From assembly GCA_046328335.1 (NCBI GenBank), contig JAXLWU010000004.1, positions 62,001 to 126,000 on the forward strand: a stretch of DNA of 64,000 nucleotides, in the 5' to 3' direction. Below the pieces are notes generated by a model. The model saw only the letters and a list, made by a program, of their open reading frames with translations. It was not told the DNA's origin and made no database searches. How positions within the stretch are numbered: the first letter of the stretch is position 1; each line of letters starts with the position of its first letter. Source of the DNA: JACCXM01 sp046328335. GTDB lineage: Bacteria > Chloroflexota > Chloroflexia > Thermomicrobiales > UBA6265. Below are positions 8,532 through 16,455 of this stretch, piece by piece. The translations under genes and the position numbers were made by a program.

Positions 8532-9521
8532 ATGACCGCCACCGCCGCCGATCCGCTTGCCCGCCGACCGTTCGGCCAGACCGGCCTGATGGTGCCCCCT
8601 ATCGCCGTCGGCTGCGCCCCCATCGGCGATATGCCCGACGCCTTTGGTTATGGCGTCACCGAGGACGACGCGGTCGCCACCATCCTCACCGCGCTCGACA
8701 GCCCCATCCCCTATATCGACACCGCCGCGCTCTACGGCAATGGCGAAAGCGAACGCCGCGTCGGGCTCGCCCTGCGCGAGCGCGGTGGGCTCCCCGCCAA
8801 CGCCGTCCTCCAGACCAAGGAAGGGCGCGACCCGACCACCAACGACTACTCGGGAGAAACGGTCAAGCGCCGCTTCGAGCGCTCCCTGCAACTGCTCGGC
8901 GTCGATCGCGTCGAGACCGTCTTCCTGCACGACCAGGAATGGACCACCTTCAAGGAGGCATTCGCGCCGGGCGGTCCCATGGATGTCCTCCAGCGCTACC
9001 GCGACCAGGGCGTCATCGGTCACCTCGGCGTCGCCGGCGGCCCTATCCCCCTCCAGCTGCGCTACATCGAGACCGGCGCCTTCGATGCCGTCATTCATCA
9101 CAACCGCTACAGCCTGCTCAACCGCTCCGCGGAACCGCTGATCGAGGCCGCCGCGGCGCGGGGCATGGCGGTGCTCAATGCCGCCCCCTACGGCAGCGGG
9201 GTTTTGGTCAAGGGTCCAGACGCCTACCCGCGCTACGCCTACCAGCAAGCCCCGGCGGCGATGATCGAGCGCGTGCGCCAGTACCAGGCGATCGCCGATC
9301 GCTACGGCGTTCCCCTCGCCGCCGTCGCCCTGCAATTCTCGACGCGGGATCCGCGCCAGGCGGTGACCATCGTCGGCATGAGCCGTCCCGACCGCATCAC
9401 CGATACCATCCGCTACCTGACCACGCCGATCCCCGACGCCCTCTGGGACGAGGTCGCCACGGTCCCGTTCGATATGAGCGATCCGGAAGAACATCGCTTC
9501 CGCCGCGTCGAACTCGCCTGA
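8532..9521 (+). CDS. Aldo/keto reductase
   Basis: This is an NADPH-type aldo/keto reductase of normal length (329 aa) with the whole catalytic tetrad visible: D63 in IDTAALYGNGESE, Y68, K96 in LQTKEGRD and H133 in VFLHDQEW. It begins RRPFGQTGLMVPPIAVG, as in D-threo-aldose/pyridoxal-type AKRs, and ends with the cofactor-binding TIVGMSRPDRI segment. It would reduce a sugar aldehyde or oxidise an aldose; the substrate is open. GGAGAGATGTC precedes the ATG. It stands alone between the tRNA and the aspartokinase leader. Confidence 0.88.
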   Translation: MTATAADPLARRPFGQTGLMVPPIAVGCAPIGDMPDAFGYGVTEDDAVATILTALDSPIPYIDTAALYGNGESERRVGLALRERGGLPANAVLQTKEGRDPTTNDYSGETVKRRFERSLQLLGVDRVETVFLHDQEWTTFKEAFAPGGPMDVLQRYRDQGVIGHLGVAGGPIPLQLRYIETGAFDAVIHHNRYSLLNRSAEPLIEAAAARGMAVLNAAPYGSGVLVKGPDAYPRYAYQQAPAAMIERVRQYQAIADRYGVPLAAVALQFSTRDPRQAVTIVGMSRPDRITDTIRYLTTPIPDALWDEVATVPFDMSDPEEHRFRRVELA

Positions 9522-9627
9522 TTGCGGCACCTCCCGCGATCGCCCACCTCACCATCCCCGGCACCGTTGCTGCCAGGTCATCTTGCCGGCTTGCCGTCTC
9601 GCTGCCTCGACGCCTCGACTCCTCGCC

Positions 9628-9656
9628 TTGCAGTTGCTCCCGTCTTGCCGTATGAT
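9628..9656 (+). promoter_or_regulatory. Promoter of the aspartokinase leader
   Basis: TTGCAG at 9628-9633 and TATGAT at 9651-9656 are separated by exactly 17 bases, close to the sigma-70 consensus. Transcription should begin near 9663, at or just before the leader peptide. Confidence 0.65.
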
Positions 9657-9663
9657 GCCGCCC

Positions 9664-9771
9664 ATGAGCGACATGATGCGCGCCACCATGACGACCGGCA
9701 CCGCTTGCGTGATCTCCATTACCGAGACCACCAAGATTACCTTGCCTGCCGGTCCGGGGGCGCGCGGCTAG
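9664..9771 (+). CDS. Thr/Ile-rich leader peptide of aspartokinase (thrL-like)
   Basis: This 35-codon frame (MSDMMRATMTTGT..., stop TAG at 9769) holds eight Thr and three Ile codons within 19 residues, including ITETTKIT. E. coli thrL has the same bias. The predicted transcript starts at about 9663, so translation may be leaderless from 9664 or begin at the ATGs at 9673, 9676 or 9688; no good SD is seen. The control codons sit upstream of mutually exclusive RNA hairpins and 118 bases before aspartokinase, which makes threonine and isoleucine. Ribosome stalling at uncharged Thr- or Ile-tRNA would therefore switch on the enzyme. No homology search was possible; the call rests on codon content and RNA pairing. 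Confidence 0.75.
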   Translation: MSDMMRATMTTGTACVISITETTKITLPAGPGARG

Positions 9772-9803
9772 GGTCGCGAACTTCACAGGACGGATCGGCA
9801 GGC
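9693..9803 (+). promoter_or_regulatory. Attenuator pairing segments 1, 2 and 3
   Basis: Segment 1, GACCGGC at 9693-9699 inside the leader frame, pairs perfectly with GCCGGTC at 9748-9754. The overlapping segment 2, GCCTGCCG at 9744-9751, pairs perfectly with segment 3, CGGCAGGC at 9796-9803, to form the antiterminator. Segment 3 is also part of the 5' arm of the terminator, so the structures exclude each other. A ribosome stalled on the Thr/Ile codons would cover segment 1 and free segment 2 for the antiterminator. Confidence 0.7.
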
Positions 9804-9833
9804 GGGAGCGGAAACGCTCCCGCCGCTGTTTTT
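9796..9833 (+). terminator. Rho-independent attenuator terminator
   Basis: GGCGGGAGCG (9801-9810), tetraloop GAAA, and CGCTCCCGCC (9815-9824) form a perfect 10-bp stem. It extends by four pairs (CGGC 9796-9799 with GCTG 9825-9828) past a bulged A9800. The T-run at 9829-9833 follows at once. It lies between the leader peptide and aspartokinase. Confidence 0.85.
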
Positions 9834-9888
9834 AACCGCGCATCACTGGCGGCCCGCAACGCCGGGACCGAATCGGAAAAGGACGGGC

Positions 9889-11343
9889 GTGATGATCGTT
9901 CTCAAATTTGGCGGCACGTCAGTCGCCGACGCCGCGCGCGTGCAGCAGGCGGCCGCCATCGTCGCGGCCCAGCCCTTGCCTCGTGCCGCGGTGGTCTCTG
10001 CCGCCTCCGGCGTGACCAATCTTCTCCTCGATGCCGCCCGCGCCGCCGCCGCCGAGAGCGAAGCGTTCGCCGCCTCCCTCGCCGCCCAGATTCGCGCCAA
10101 AAATGACCACATCGCCGCCGGCATCGCCAACGAGCAGGAGCGTGCCGCGGCGGTCGCCGCGCTCGATCAACTCCACGCGGCGCTCGATGACGCCCTGGCC
10201 GATGTTGCCCGCGCCGGTGCGCTCAGCCCCCGCAACTCCGATCGCATCGTCGCCACCGGCGAAAAGGCGATGAGCCTCCTCCTTGCGGCGACCCTGCGCG
10301 ATCGCGGGGTGCCGGCCGTTCACGTCTGGGCCGATCGCGTCATTGCCACCGATGACCGCCATGGCAGCGCTCGACCGGATCGCCTTCGCACCCGCGAACT
10401 GGCGGAGCGGGAAGTCCGGCCCCATCTCGACGCCGGTCTCACGGTCGTCTTCACCGGGTTTATCGGCTGTGCCCCGGACGGTTCGACCACGACCCTGGGC
10501 CGGGGCGGCTCTGACTACAGCGCCACCCTGCTCGGCGCGGCGCTCGATGCCGATGAGGTCCAGATCTGGACGGACGTCCCGGGTGTCCTCTCCGCCGATC
10601 CCCGCCAGGTCGCCGACGCGCGGGTGGTGCCCGCCGTCTCTTACGACGAGGCTCAGGAATTGGCCCATTTCGGAGCCAAGGTGCTTCACCCCCGCACCAT
10701 CCGTCCCGCCGTGGCGCTCGGCATCCCGGTGCGCATCCTCTCTACCTTCGCCCCGGAAGAACCCGGCACCCTGGTCACTCGCGACGCCTCCGGCGAAAGC
10801 GTCAAGGCGATCACCGCGCTCACCAATCTCCTGTTGCTGACGATCGAGGTACCTGAACTGGAGGATCTCGCGGCGGCGTCGGCTGCCGTCTTCGGCGCAC
10901 TGCGCGACGACCGGATCGAGGTTGTCGCCGCGTCGCAGGCGTCATCCCGCCGCCGCATGACCTATGTCGTCGATGCCTCGGGTCATGGTGGTTGCGCCCG
11001 CGTCGGGCGGCGCATGGAAGACGCGCTGCGCGAGGCGGAAGTCGAGGCCGAGGTCGGCTGCACGGAGGATGTCGCCCTCGTGGCCGCTGTCGGCGCCGGC
11101 GCCGCGGCCGAGCCGCGCACCCTGGCGCAATTGCTCGCGGTCTTCAGCCGGGCCGGAATCTCGGTGCTTTCGACCAACCAGCAGCACTCGAACATGGCGC
11201 TGACCGTCGCCGTGCCGGCGGCTGATGCGCCGCGCGCGGTGTTGGCGTTGCACGATGCCTTCATCAAGCCGCAACCCGCCAGCGCTCGCGGCCGCCGCCC
11301 CCGGCGCGCCGAAATGCTCGCGGAGAGCGTCCGCGTCGGCTAG
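9889..11343 (+). CDS. Aspartate kinase
   Basis: The enzyme phosphorylates aspartate, the first step to lysine, threonine, isoleucine and methionine. The N-terminal kinase domain starts MMIVLKFGGTSVADA and has TTLGRGGSDYSATLL for substrate and nucleotide binding and FGAKVLHPRTIRPA further on. The last 150 residues are two ACT domains with ISVLSTNQQHSNMALTVAV, the usual allosteric amino-acid site. At 484 aa it is monofunctional, without a homoserine dehydrogenase domain. The start is ATG 9889 or 9892. Expression is probably controlled by the leader and terminator just upstream. The aspartate-semialdehyde dehydrogenase gene follows on the same strand after 255 bases of repeats. Confidence 0.95.
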   Translation: MMIVLKFGGTSVADAARVQQAAAIVAAQPLPRAAVVSAASGVTNLLLDAARAAAAESEAFAASLAAQIRAKNDHIAAGIANEQERAAAVAALDQLHAALDDALADVARAGALSPRNSDRIVATGEKAMSLLLAATLRDRGVPAVHVWADRVIATDDRHGSARPDRLRTRELAEREVRPHLDAGLTVVFTGFIGCAPDGSTTTLGRGGSDYSATLLGAALDADEVQIWTDVPGVLSADPRQVADARVVPAVSYDEAQELAHFGAKVLHPRTIRPAVALGIPVRILSTFAPEEPGTLVTRDASGESVKAITALTNLLLLTIEVPELEDLAAASAAVFGALRDDRIEVVAASQASSRRRMTYVVDASGHGGCARVGRRMEDALREAEVEAEVGCTEDVALVAAVGAGAAAEPRTLAQLLAVFSRAGISVLSTNQQHSNMALTVAVPAADAPRAVLALHDAFIKPQPASARGRRPRRAEMLAESVRVG

Positions 11344-11360
11344 AGCGACGTCTGCTTGCG

Positions 11361-11397
11361 GTGTCGTCCCGACGCGGGAGGGACCTCGGCGTCTGCG
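11361..11397 (+). repeat. Dispersed repeat family B, copy 2
   Basis: TCGTCCCGACGCGGGAGGGA followed by CCTCGGCGTC, one or two bases different from the copy at 612. Confidence 0.7.
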
Positions 11398-11439
11398 TTG
11401 ACTTTCAGTGATCCGGAATGCGGTTCAACGCGTGCTCGA

Positions 11440-11560
11440 TGGCCCGCATCCGGATAGATCGAGAGAGCCCCTCTCCCGGCTCAACGGGAGAGCGGTTGGG
11501 GTGAGGGTGCGCGCCACGGGCAAACGGCAGTGAGTATCCGCAATCGGTATGAGATATTCG
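11440..11560 (+). repeat. MITE-like intergenic element, copy 1 (degenerate)
   Basis: The left end has CGCATCCGGATAG, the middle is a CCCCTCTCCCGGC/GGGAGAG hairpin followed by GGTTGGGGTGAGGGTGCG, and the right end is AAACGGCAGTGAGTATCCG then CAATCGGTATGAG. The same order of parts occurs at 15457, 17298 and 56885. It separates the aspartokinase gene from asd. Confidence 0.6.
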
Positions 11561-11598
11561 TCGCGGCGAACCGCCGCACGTAGGGAAGGGTTCATCAC

Positions 11599-12657
11599 AT
11601 GGCAAAGGATTCTCGTATTCCAGTTGCGGTGCTCGGCGCCACGGGGAGCGTCGGGCAGCGATTCGTCCAGTTGCTGGCCGGGCATCCCTGGTTTCGCCTC
11701 GCCGAAGTCGTCGCCTCCGATCGCTCCACCGGCCGGCCCTACCGGGAGGCCACCGATTGGCGACTGAGCGCCAACTTCCCGGAGGAGGCCGGCGAACTCG
11801 TCGTCAAGGACTACGATGCGTCACTGGTGAGTCCGGTCGTCTTCTCCGCGCTGCCCGGCGAGATCGCGGGGGAGATCGAGCAGCGCATGGCACGCGAGGG
11901 CCGCGCCCTCTTCTCCAATACCTCCACCCACCGCATGGGGCCGGATATTCCCCTGCTCATTCCGGAGGTCAATCCGGAGCACGTCGCGGCGCTGGCGGTG
12001 CAACGGCAGAACCGCGGGTGGAGCGGCTTCATCGTCACCAACCCGAACTGCTCCGCGATTCACCTCGTGCTGGCGCTCAAACCGCTCCACGACGCCTTCG
12101 GCATCGATGCCCTGGCCGTGACCACCATGCAGGCGGTCTCCGGGGCCGGCTACCCCGGCGTCCCCTCCCTCGACATGATCGACAACGTCGTCCCCTTCAT
12201 CAATACCGAAGAAGAGAAGATGACCGAGGAGGCCAAGAAACTCCTTGGCGGCTTCGATGGCGCCTTCCGCCCCGCCTGTTTCACGATGTCGGCGCATTGC
12301 AACCGCGTCCCGGTGCGGGATGGCCACACCGAGTGCGTTTCGATCCGCTTCGCTACACCCGCCACGCCCCTCGATGCGGCGCGGGTGATGGCCGCCTTTC
12401 GCGCCAAACCGCAGGAACTCGCTCTGCCCAGCGCGCCAAAGCGGCCGGTCCTCGTCCGAGAGGAGCCGAATCGGCCCCAGCCGAATCTCGATCGCGACGC
12501 GGAGAAGGGCATGGCGACCACCGTCGGCCGGGTGCGCGAATGCGCTCTGCTCGGCACCAAGTTCGTTCTCCTCGGCCACAACACCATTCGCGGCGCCGCC
12601 GGCGCGTCGATTCTCAACGCTGAACTGTTCAAGGTCGAGGGTTTGTTGCCGACCTAG
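11599..12657 (+). CDS. asd: Aspartate-semialdehyde dehydrogenase
   Basis: It reduces aspartyl phosphate to aspartate semialdehyde with NADPH, directly after aspartokinase. AVLGATGSVGQRFVQLL is the nucleotide-binding loop, and the catalytic cysteine is C151 in FIVTNPNCSAIHL. TTMQAVSGAGYPGVPS and the histidine-containing FTMSAHCNRVPVRDGHTE segment complete the active site. The length (352 aa) and sequence style fit the archaeal/fungal-like class. GGAAGGG lies about 10 bases before ATG. It is on the same strand as aspartokinase; a 255-base repeat-filled gap makes co-transcription uncertain. Confidence 0.95.
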   Translation: MAKDSRIPVAVLGATGSVGQRFVQLLAGHPWFRLAEVVASDRSTGRPYREATDWRLSANFPEEAGELVVKDYDASLVSPVVFSALPGEIAGEIEQRMAREGRALFSNTSTHRMGPDIPLLIPEVNPEHVAALAVQRQNRGWSGFIVTNPNCSAIHLVLALKPLHDAFGIDALAVTTMQAVSGAGYPGVPSLDMIDNVVPFINTEEEKMTEEAKKLLGGFDGAFRPACFTMSAHCNRVPVRDGHTECVSIRFATPATPLDAARVMAAFRAKPQELALPSAPKRPVLVREEPNRPQPNLDRDAEKGMATTVGRVRECALLGTKFVLLGHNTIRGAAGASILNAELFKVEGLLPT

Positions 12658-12696
12658 GGAATACGATCGCGAAGATCGTCATTCTGATGGCCGGGC

Positions 12697-12772
12697 GCTG
12701 GCGAGGCAGGCCTCGCCCCTACCAGAGGGTTTCGTAGGGTGCGACGCTTGCGTCGCCCGCGTTCCAAACACA
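12697..12772. repeat. Family C repeat pair, copy 2
   Basis: An arm GGCGAGGCAGGCCTCGCCCC faces GTAGGGTGCGACGCTTGCGT (about 12733-12758), as in the inverted pairs at 3163, 49650 and 52753. The region between asd and the MarR gene (12658-13002) is otherwise made of repeats, with no gene. Confidence 0.6.
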
Positions 12773-12792
12773 CGTACCAATGATGATTCCGC

Positions 12793-12830
12793 CGTGTCGT
12801 CCCGACGCAGGAGGGACCGCGGCGGTAGAG
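12793..12830 (+). repeat. Dispersed repeat family B, copy 3
   Basis: TCGTCCCGACGCAGGAGGGA followed by CCGCGGCGG, immediately downstream of a family-C copy. Confidence 0.7.
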
Positions 12831-13002
12831 TGCGAACCAGCTTCCAACCCAATTCGTAGCGCCGGTCCTTCGTCCACTTTCCATGGTACGCGTTCTGCAA
12901 CCAGAATCCCGTGACCTGCGGGTGGGAGTAACGAGTCCGCGCTCGCCGCGTCCACGACGCCGGGGTTGACCCATCGCGGTCCCTTCGCATATCCTTCGGC
13001 TC

Positions 13003-13554
13003 ATGAATGATTCGCATTCCGAACGATATGGAAACCGAAGCGATGAGGAAGCACTGGTCGAGCGCGCGGTGTACCTCCTCCCGATCATCGGCACCTCGCT
13101 CTATTCCGGTATCTCGCACCTCGGCCACTCCTACCAATTGACCACGACCCAGGTGAAAGTCCTGCTCCATCTTGGCGCGAAGGGTGAGATGACCGTCGGC
13201 GAGATTGCCAACGCGCTCGGCGTGTCGATGCCGGCCGCCTCCGAACTGGTGGACCGCCTGGTCGAGGCCGGCCATCTCACGCGCACCTCCGATCCCGCGG
13301 ACCGGAGAAAGGTCGTCATCGTCGCCACGCCCGAGGCGAAGCGGATCGGGATCGCGCTACGCCAGTTGCGCCAAGATCAGGTCCGTCTCGCCCTCGATCA
13401 GATCGCCCCGGAAGAGCGTCCCTGCTTCGTCCGATCGCTGGAAGCGCTGGTCTATGGCTTGACCCAGGGCAACCCACCGGTATCGGGTTGTGTCGCCTCC
13501 CCCCCGGATCGTCAGAATGCAACAACGTTACAGATCGTGGAGCAAACTTCGTGA
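13003..13554 (+). CDS. MarR-family transcriptional regulator
   Basis: A winged-helix repressor of 183 residues. LTTTQVKVLLHLGAKGEMT leads into the recognition region VGEIANALGVSMPAASELVDRLVEAG and the wing TRTSDPADRRKVVIVATPEA, all diagnostic for MarR. Its last codons overlap the start of the MFS transporter (GTGA), so the two are translationally coupled, and it probably represses that exporter in response to its substrate. The roughly 28-residue tail after the last helix (GNPPVSGCVAS...) is unusual. Confidence 0.88.
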   Translation: MNDSHSERYGNRSDEEALVERAVYLLPIIGTSLYSGISHLGHSYQLTTTQVKVLLHLGAKGEMTVGEIANALGVSMPAASELVDRLVEAGHLTRTSDPADRRKVVIVATPEAKRIGIALRQLRQDQVRLALDQIAPEERPCFVRSLEALVYGLTQGNPPVSGCVASPPDRQNATTLQIVEQTS

Positions 13555-15197
13555 ATACCACCACCGCGGGCCGGCGAACCGCCACGCCCAGCACGCCAGA
13601 GCGCAATCCCTGGCTGATTCTCTTCGTCCTTTGCGCCGCGGTCTTCATGCTGTTGCTCGACACGACCATCGTCAACGTCGCCCAGCAGAAGATCAAGGAA
13701 GCGCTCGGGGCTGACCTTTCCGAAATCCAGTGGATCCTCGATTCGTACATCATGGCCTACGCCGTCCTCATCCTCTCCTTCGGGCGCCTGGGCGATGTCT
13801 TTGGTCGCAAGAAACTCTTCATCATCGGCATGGCGATCTTCACCGCCGCCTCCGCTCTCTGCGCGGCCTCGACCTTGATCGGCCAGGCAACCGGCATTCC
13901 GCCTGCGGCCGCCCTGATCGGCGCCCGCGTGCTGCAAGGTGTCGGCGGCGCCATGATGATGCCGCAGACCCTCTCCCTGATCACGGTCGCCTTCCCGCCT
14001 CAACAGCGCGGCGCGGCGATGGGCACTTGGGGGAGCGTGGTCGCCCTCGGCGCGGTGGTCGGTCCGATCATTGGCGGTTGGCTGGTCACCAATTACCGCT
14101 GGGAGTGGATCTTCCTCATCAACATCCCGATCGGGATCCTCGCCATCGCCGCCACCATCTTCATCGTTCCGGAATCGATCGATCCGCTGGCGAGCGGCAA
14201 GATCGACTGGGGCGGTCTGATCCTCTCCGCAACCGGTATCTTCGCCCTGGTTTACGCCGCGATCGAGGGCAACGTGCTCGGCTGGACCAGTCCCATCATC
14301 CTCGGCTCGTTTCTCGCCAGCGCCATGCTCCTGACGGCCTTCGTCTGGTGGGAGAAGCGCGCCAGGGATCCGATGATGAAAATGGAACTCTTCGCCATCC
14401 ACAACTTCTCCGTCGCCAACGTGCTCGCGCTCGCCGTCTCCTTTGGCATGCTCGGCATCTTCTTTCCGATGACCGTCTTCCTCCAGGGTGCGCTCGGCAT
14501 GAGCCCGATCGAAGCGGGGTTCGCCATGCTCCCGAACGGTCTGGTCCTGATGTTCGTCGCCCCGCTCGCCGGCCGGCTCACCGATCGGGTTGGCGCCCGC
14601 TGGATCCTGGTCGGGGGTCTCACGCTGATGAGCGTCGGCATCATGCTCCTCATCCACCAGATTTCGGAGACCACGAGCCAGTGGTCGCTGGTTCTCCCGC
14701 TGATCGTCACCGGCGTCGGCATGGGCATGACCTTCGCCCCGATGACCGCCGCGGCGATGGCCCAGGTGCCGCCGCGCATCGCCGGCAGCGCCTCCGGCAT
14801 TCTCAATACCACCCGCAATATCGGACAGGTCCTTGGTATCGCCATTCTTGGCTCGATCCTGCAGGGTCGCCTCGCGGTCCACGGCGCGGCAGCACTGCAA
14901 TCGGTGCCGTCGCTCGATCCGGTGGTCGGGGATACGATCGGTGATCTGATCGCTGGTGGCCGCGTCGAAGCCATTCCGGCGGCGTTGCCGGCCAACTCCG
15001 CCGCGCTGCTGCCCGCGATCTTTGACGCGGTCAAGAGCGCGTTCGTGCTCAGCCTGCACGAGACATTCGCCATCGGCGCGGTGGTCTGTCTGATCGGCGC
15101 CGGTATCGCGCTCCTGATCCAGAATCCCAACCGAAAGACGGTGACCGCGGAACAACGCCTGCCGGAGCGCATCGCCCAACCCGTCGCCGCGGACTGA
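13551..15197 (+). CDS. MFS transporter, DHA2 (14-TMS) drug-exporter type
   Basis: The start is taken as GTG 13551, which overlaps the MarR stop codon (GTGA). The 548-residue protein begins the first membrane helix at about residue 20 and has LLDTTIVNVA in helix 1, the GRLGDVFGRKK loop between helices 2 and 3, and the antiporter-type stretch LGAVVGPIIGGWLVTNYRWEW. Fourteen helices and these motifs place it in the EmrB/QacA drug:H+ antiporter group, acting in the inner membrane. Control by the upstream MarR protein is likely. The substrate is unknown. Confidence 0.92.
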   Translation: MNTTTAGRRTATPSTPERNPWLILFVLCAAVFMLLLDTTIVNVAQQKIKEALGADLSEIQWILDSYIMAYAVLILSFGRLGDVFGRKKLFIIGMAIFTAASALCAASTLIGQATGIPPAAALIGARVLQGVGGAMMMPQTLSLITVAFPPQQRGAAMGTWGSVVALGAVVGPIIGGWLVTNYRWEWIFLINIPIGILAIAATIFIVPESIDPLASGKIDWGGLILSATGIFALVYAAIEGNVLGWTSPIILGSFLASAMLLTAFVWWEKRARDPMMKMELFAIHNFSVANVLALAVSFGMLGIFFPMTVFLQGALGMSPIEAGFAMLPNGLVLMFVAPLAGRLTDRVGARWILVGGLTLMSVGIMLLIHQISETTSQWSLVLPLIVTGVGMGMTFAPMTAAAMAQVPPRIAGSASGILNTTRNIGQVLGIAILGSILQGRLAVHGAAALQSVPSLDPVVGDTIGDLIAGGRVEAIPAALPANSAALLPAIFDAVKSAFVLSLHETFAIGAVVCLIGAGIALLIQNPNRKTVTAEQRLPERIAQPVAAD

Positions 15198-15228
15198 TCG
15201 CGCATCCGACAGCGGCGTGCGGACGTGG

Positions 15229-15310
15229 TGGCGTCCCGAGGAACGAGGGACCTCGTCGTCCGTCTTGGCGCGCCGAACGCCGAGATTCCTCCGGCGTCGG
15301 AATGACACCT
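15229..15310 (+). repeat. Dispersed repeat family B, copy 4 (extended)
   Basis: GCGTCCCGAGGAACGAGGGA followed by CCTCGTCGTC, then a second part with GCCGAGATTCCTCCGGCGTC and GGAATGAC. The second part recurs at 38330. Confidence 0.7.
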
Positions 15311-15456
15311 CTCCTGCACGCCGCTCTAACCCGTCTCCGGCGCAGCCCACGCGACCATCATCTCGTTTTCCTTCAGCCATGAAGCCATCGGGAAGCGAGA
15401 TGATGGTTTCGCGGCCAAATCCGCCATACTCCACACCAGGGCAATCGGGTTGGATC

Positions 15457-15646
15457 ATACGGACTCCGGATGAATGCTTTGGCATCGAGTCCAGTGACCG
15501 AGGGACAAAGCCCCTCAAGCCCCTCTCCCGGCTCGACGGGGGACTCCCCCCTCCAGTGGAGGGAGGCTCGGGAGGGAGCCAGGGGTTGGGGTGAGGGTGC
15601 GCTCCACGAGGAAACGGCAGTTATCATCCGGATTCGGTATCAGTGG
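15457..15646 (+). mobile_element. MITE-like element, copy 2 (best preserved)
   Basis: Imperfect terminal inverted repeats are seen: left ATACGGACTCCGGATGA near 15463, right TCATCCGGATTCGGTAT near 15626. Inside are CCCCTCTCCCGGCTCGACGG, a CCCCCTCCAGTGGAGGGAGG hairpin and GGGGTTGGGGTGAGGGTGCG. It is about 190 bp with no coding capacity, directly upstream of the SDR gene. The 15198-15655 gap holds only this element and the family-B copy. Confidence 0.6.
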
Positions 15647-15655
15647 GGTGCGTGC

Positions 15656-16435
15656 ATGGAGATCAGACTCGACGGTCAGCGTGCCTTGGTCACCGGCGCC
15701 GCGACCGGCATCGGCCGCGGCATCGCCGTGGCCCTGGCCAATGCCGGGGCAGAAGTCGCGATCAATGTTCGCGGGGATTCTTCCCGGGGCCAGGAAACAG
15801 CCGATCTGCTTCGCGCCAGCGGCAAGGAACCGCTCATTGTGCAGGGCGACGTCGGCGATCCCGAACAGGTTGCCGCCATGTTCGCCCGCCTCGATGACGC
15901 ATGGGGCAGCATCGATATCCTGGTGAACAACGCCGGCCACGGCTCGTCCGGCAAGCCAGTCCACGCCAACTCCTGGGAGGAGTGGCAGCGCGTCATGCGC
16001 TCCAATCTCGATGGTCCATTCCTCTGCAGTCGCGAGGTCGCACAGCGGCTCCTCGCCCGCGGGGCCGGTGGCCGCATCATCAACATCACTTCGGTCCACG
16101 AGGAAGCCTGCAATGTCCCGGGGGATGGTCCGTACTGCGTCTCCAAGGGCGCGCTGCGCAATCTCACCCGCGCCATGGCGCTCGAACTGGCTCCCCACGG
16201 AATCACGGTCAATGCCGTCGCTCCCGGCATGATCCTCACCCCGATGAACCGGAGAGCGATGGACGACGCCGCGTACCTCGCCGAGGCCGAGGCGCAGATT
16301 CCCGTGCGGCGCGTGGGCCTACCGGAAGACATCGCCGCGATGGTCGTCTTCCTCTGCTCGGCCCATGCGTCCTATTGCACCGGTGGCACGTATCTTGTTG
16401 ACGGTGGCTGGATGCTGACCTGGCCACCGGTGTGA
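15656..16435 (+). CDS. Short-chain dehydrogenase/reductase (SDR)
   Basis: A classical 259-residue SDR: cofactor loop TGAATGIGRGIA near residue 13, NNAG near 91, active-site Ser in INITSVHEEA, and YCVSK with the catalytic Tyr and Lys. It ends in GGTYLVDGGWMLTWPPV, typical of glucose 1-dehydrogenase-like members. The charged segment NVRGDS after strand 2 favours NADP(H). The start at 15656 is chosen because the domain begins there; the longer frame upstream reads through a repeat element. Its stop is adjacent to or overlaps the ferritin-like gene. The substrate is unknown. Confidence 0.88.
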   Translation: MEIRLDGQRALVTGAATGIGRGIAVALANAGAEVAINVRGDSSRGQETADLLRASGKEPLIVQGDVGDPEQVAAMFARLDDAWGSIDILVNNAGHGSSGKPVHANSWEEWQRVMRSNLDGPFLCSREVAQRLLARGAGGRIINITSVHEEACNVPGDGPYCVSKGALRNLTRAMALELAPHGITVNAVAPGMILTPMNRRAMDDAAYLAEAEAQIPVRRVGLPEDIAAMVVFLCSAHASYCTGGTYLVDGGWMLTWPPV

Positions 16436-16455
16436 TGACTCGCGAAGGATTGACC

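Noticed and set aside
13512..15518. 668-codon minus-strand frame
   Set aside because: It lies antisense to the MFS transporter, has no recognisable domain and is rich in Asp/His/Arg/Gly, a typical shadow in GC-rich DNA.
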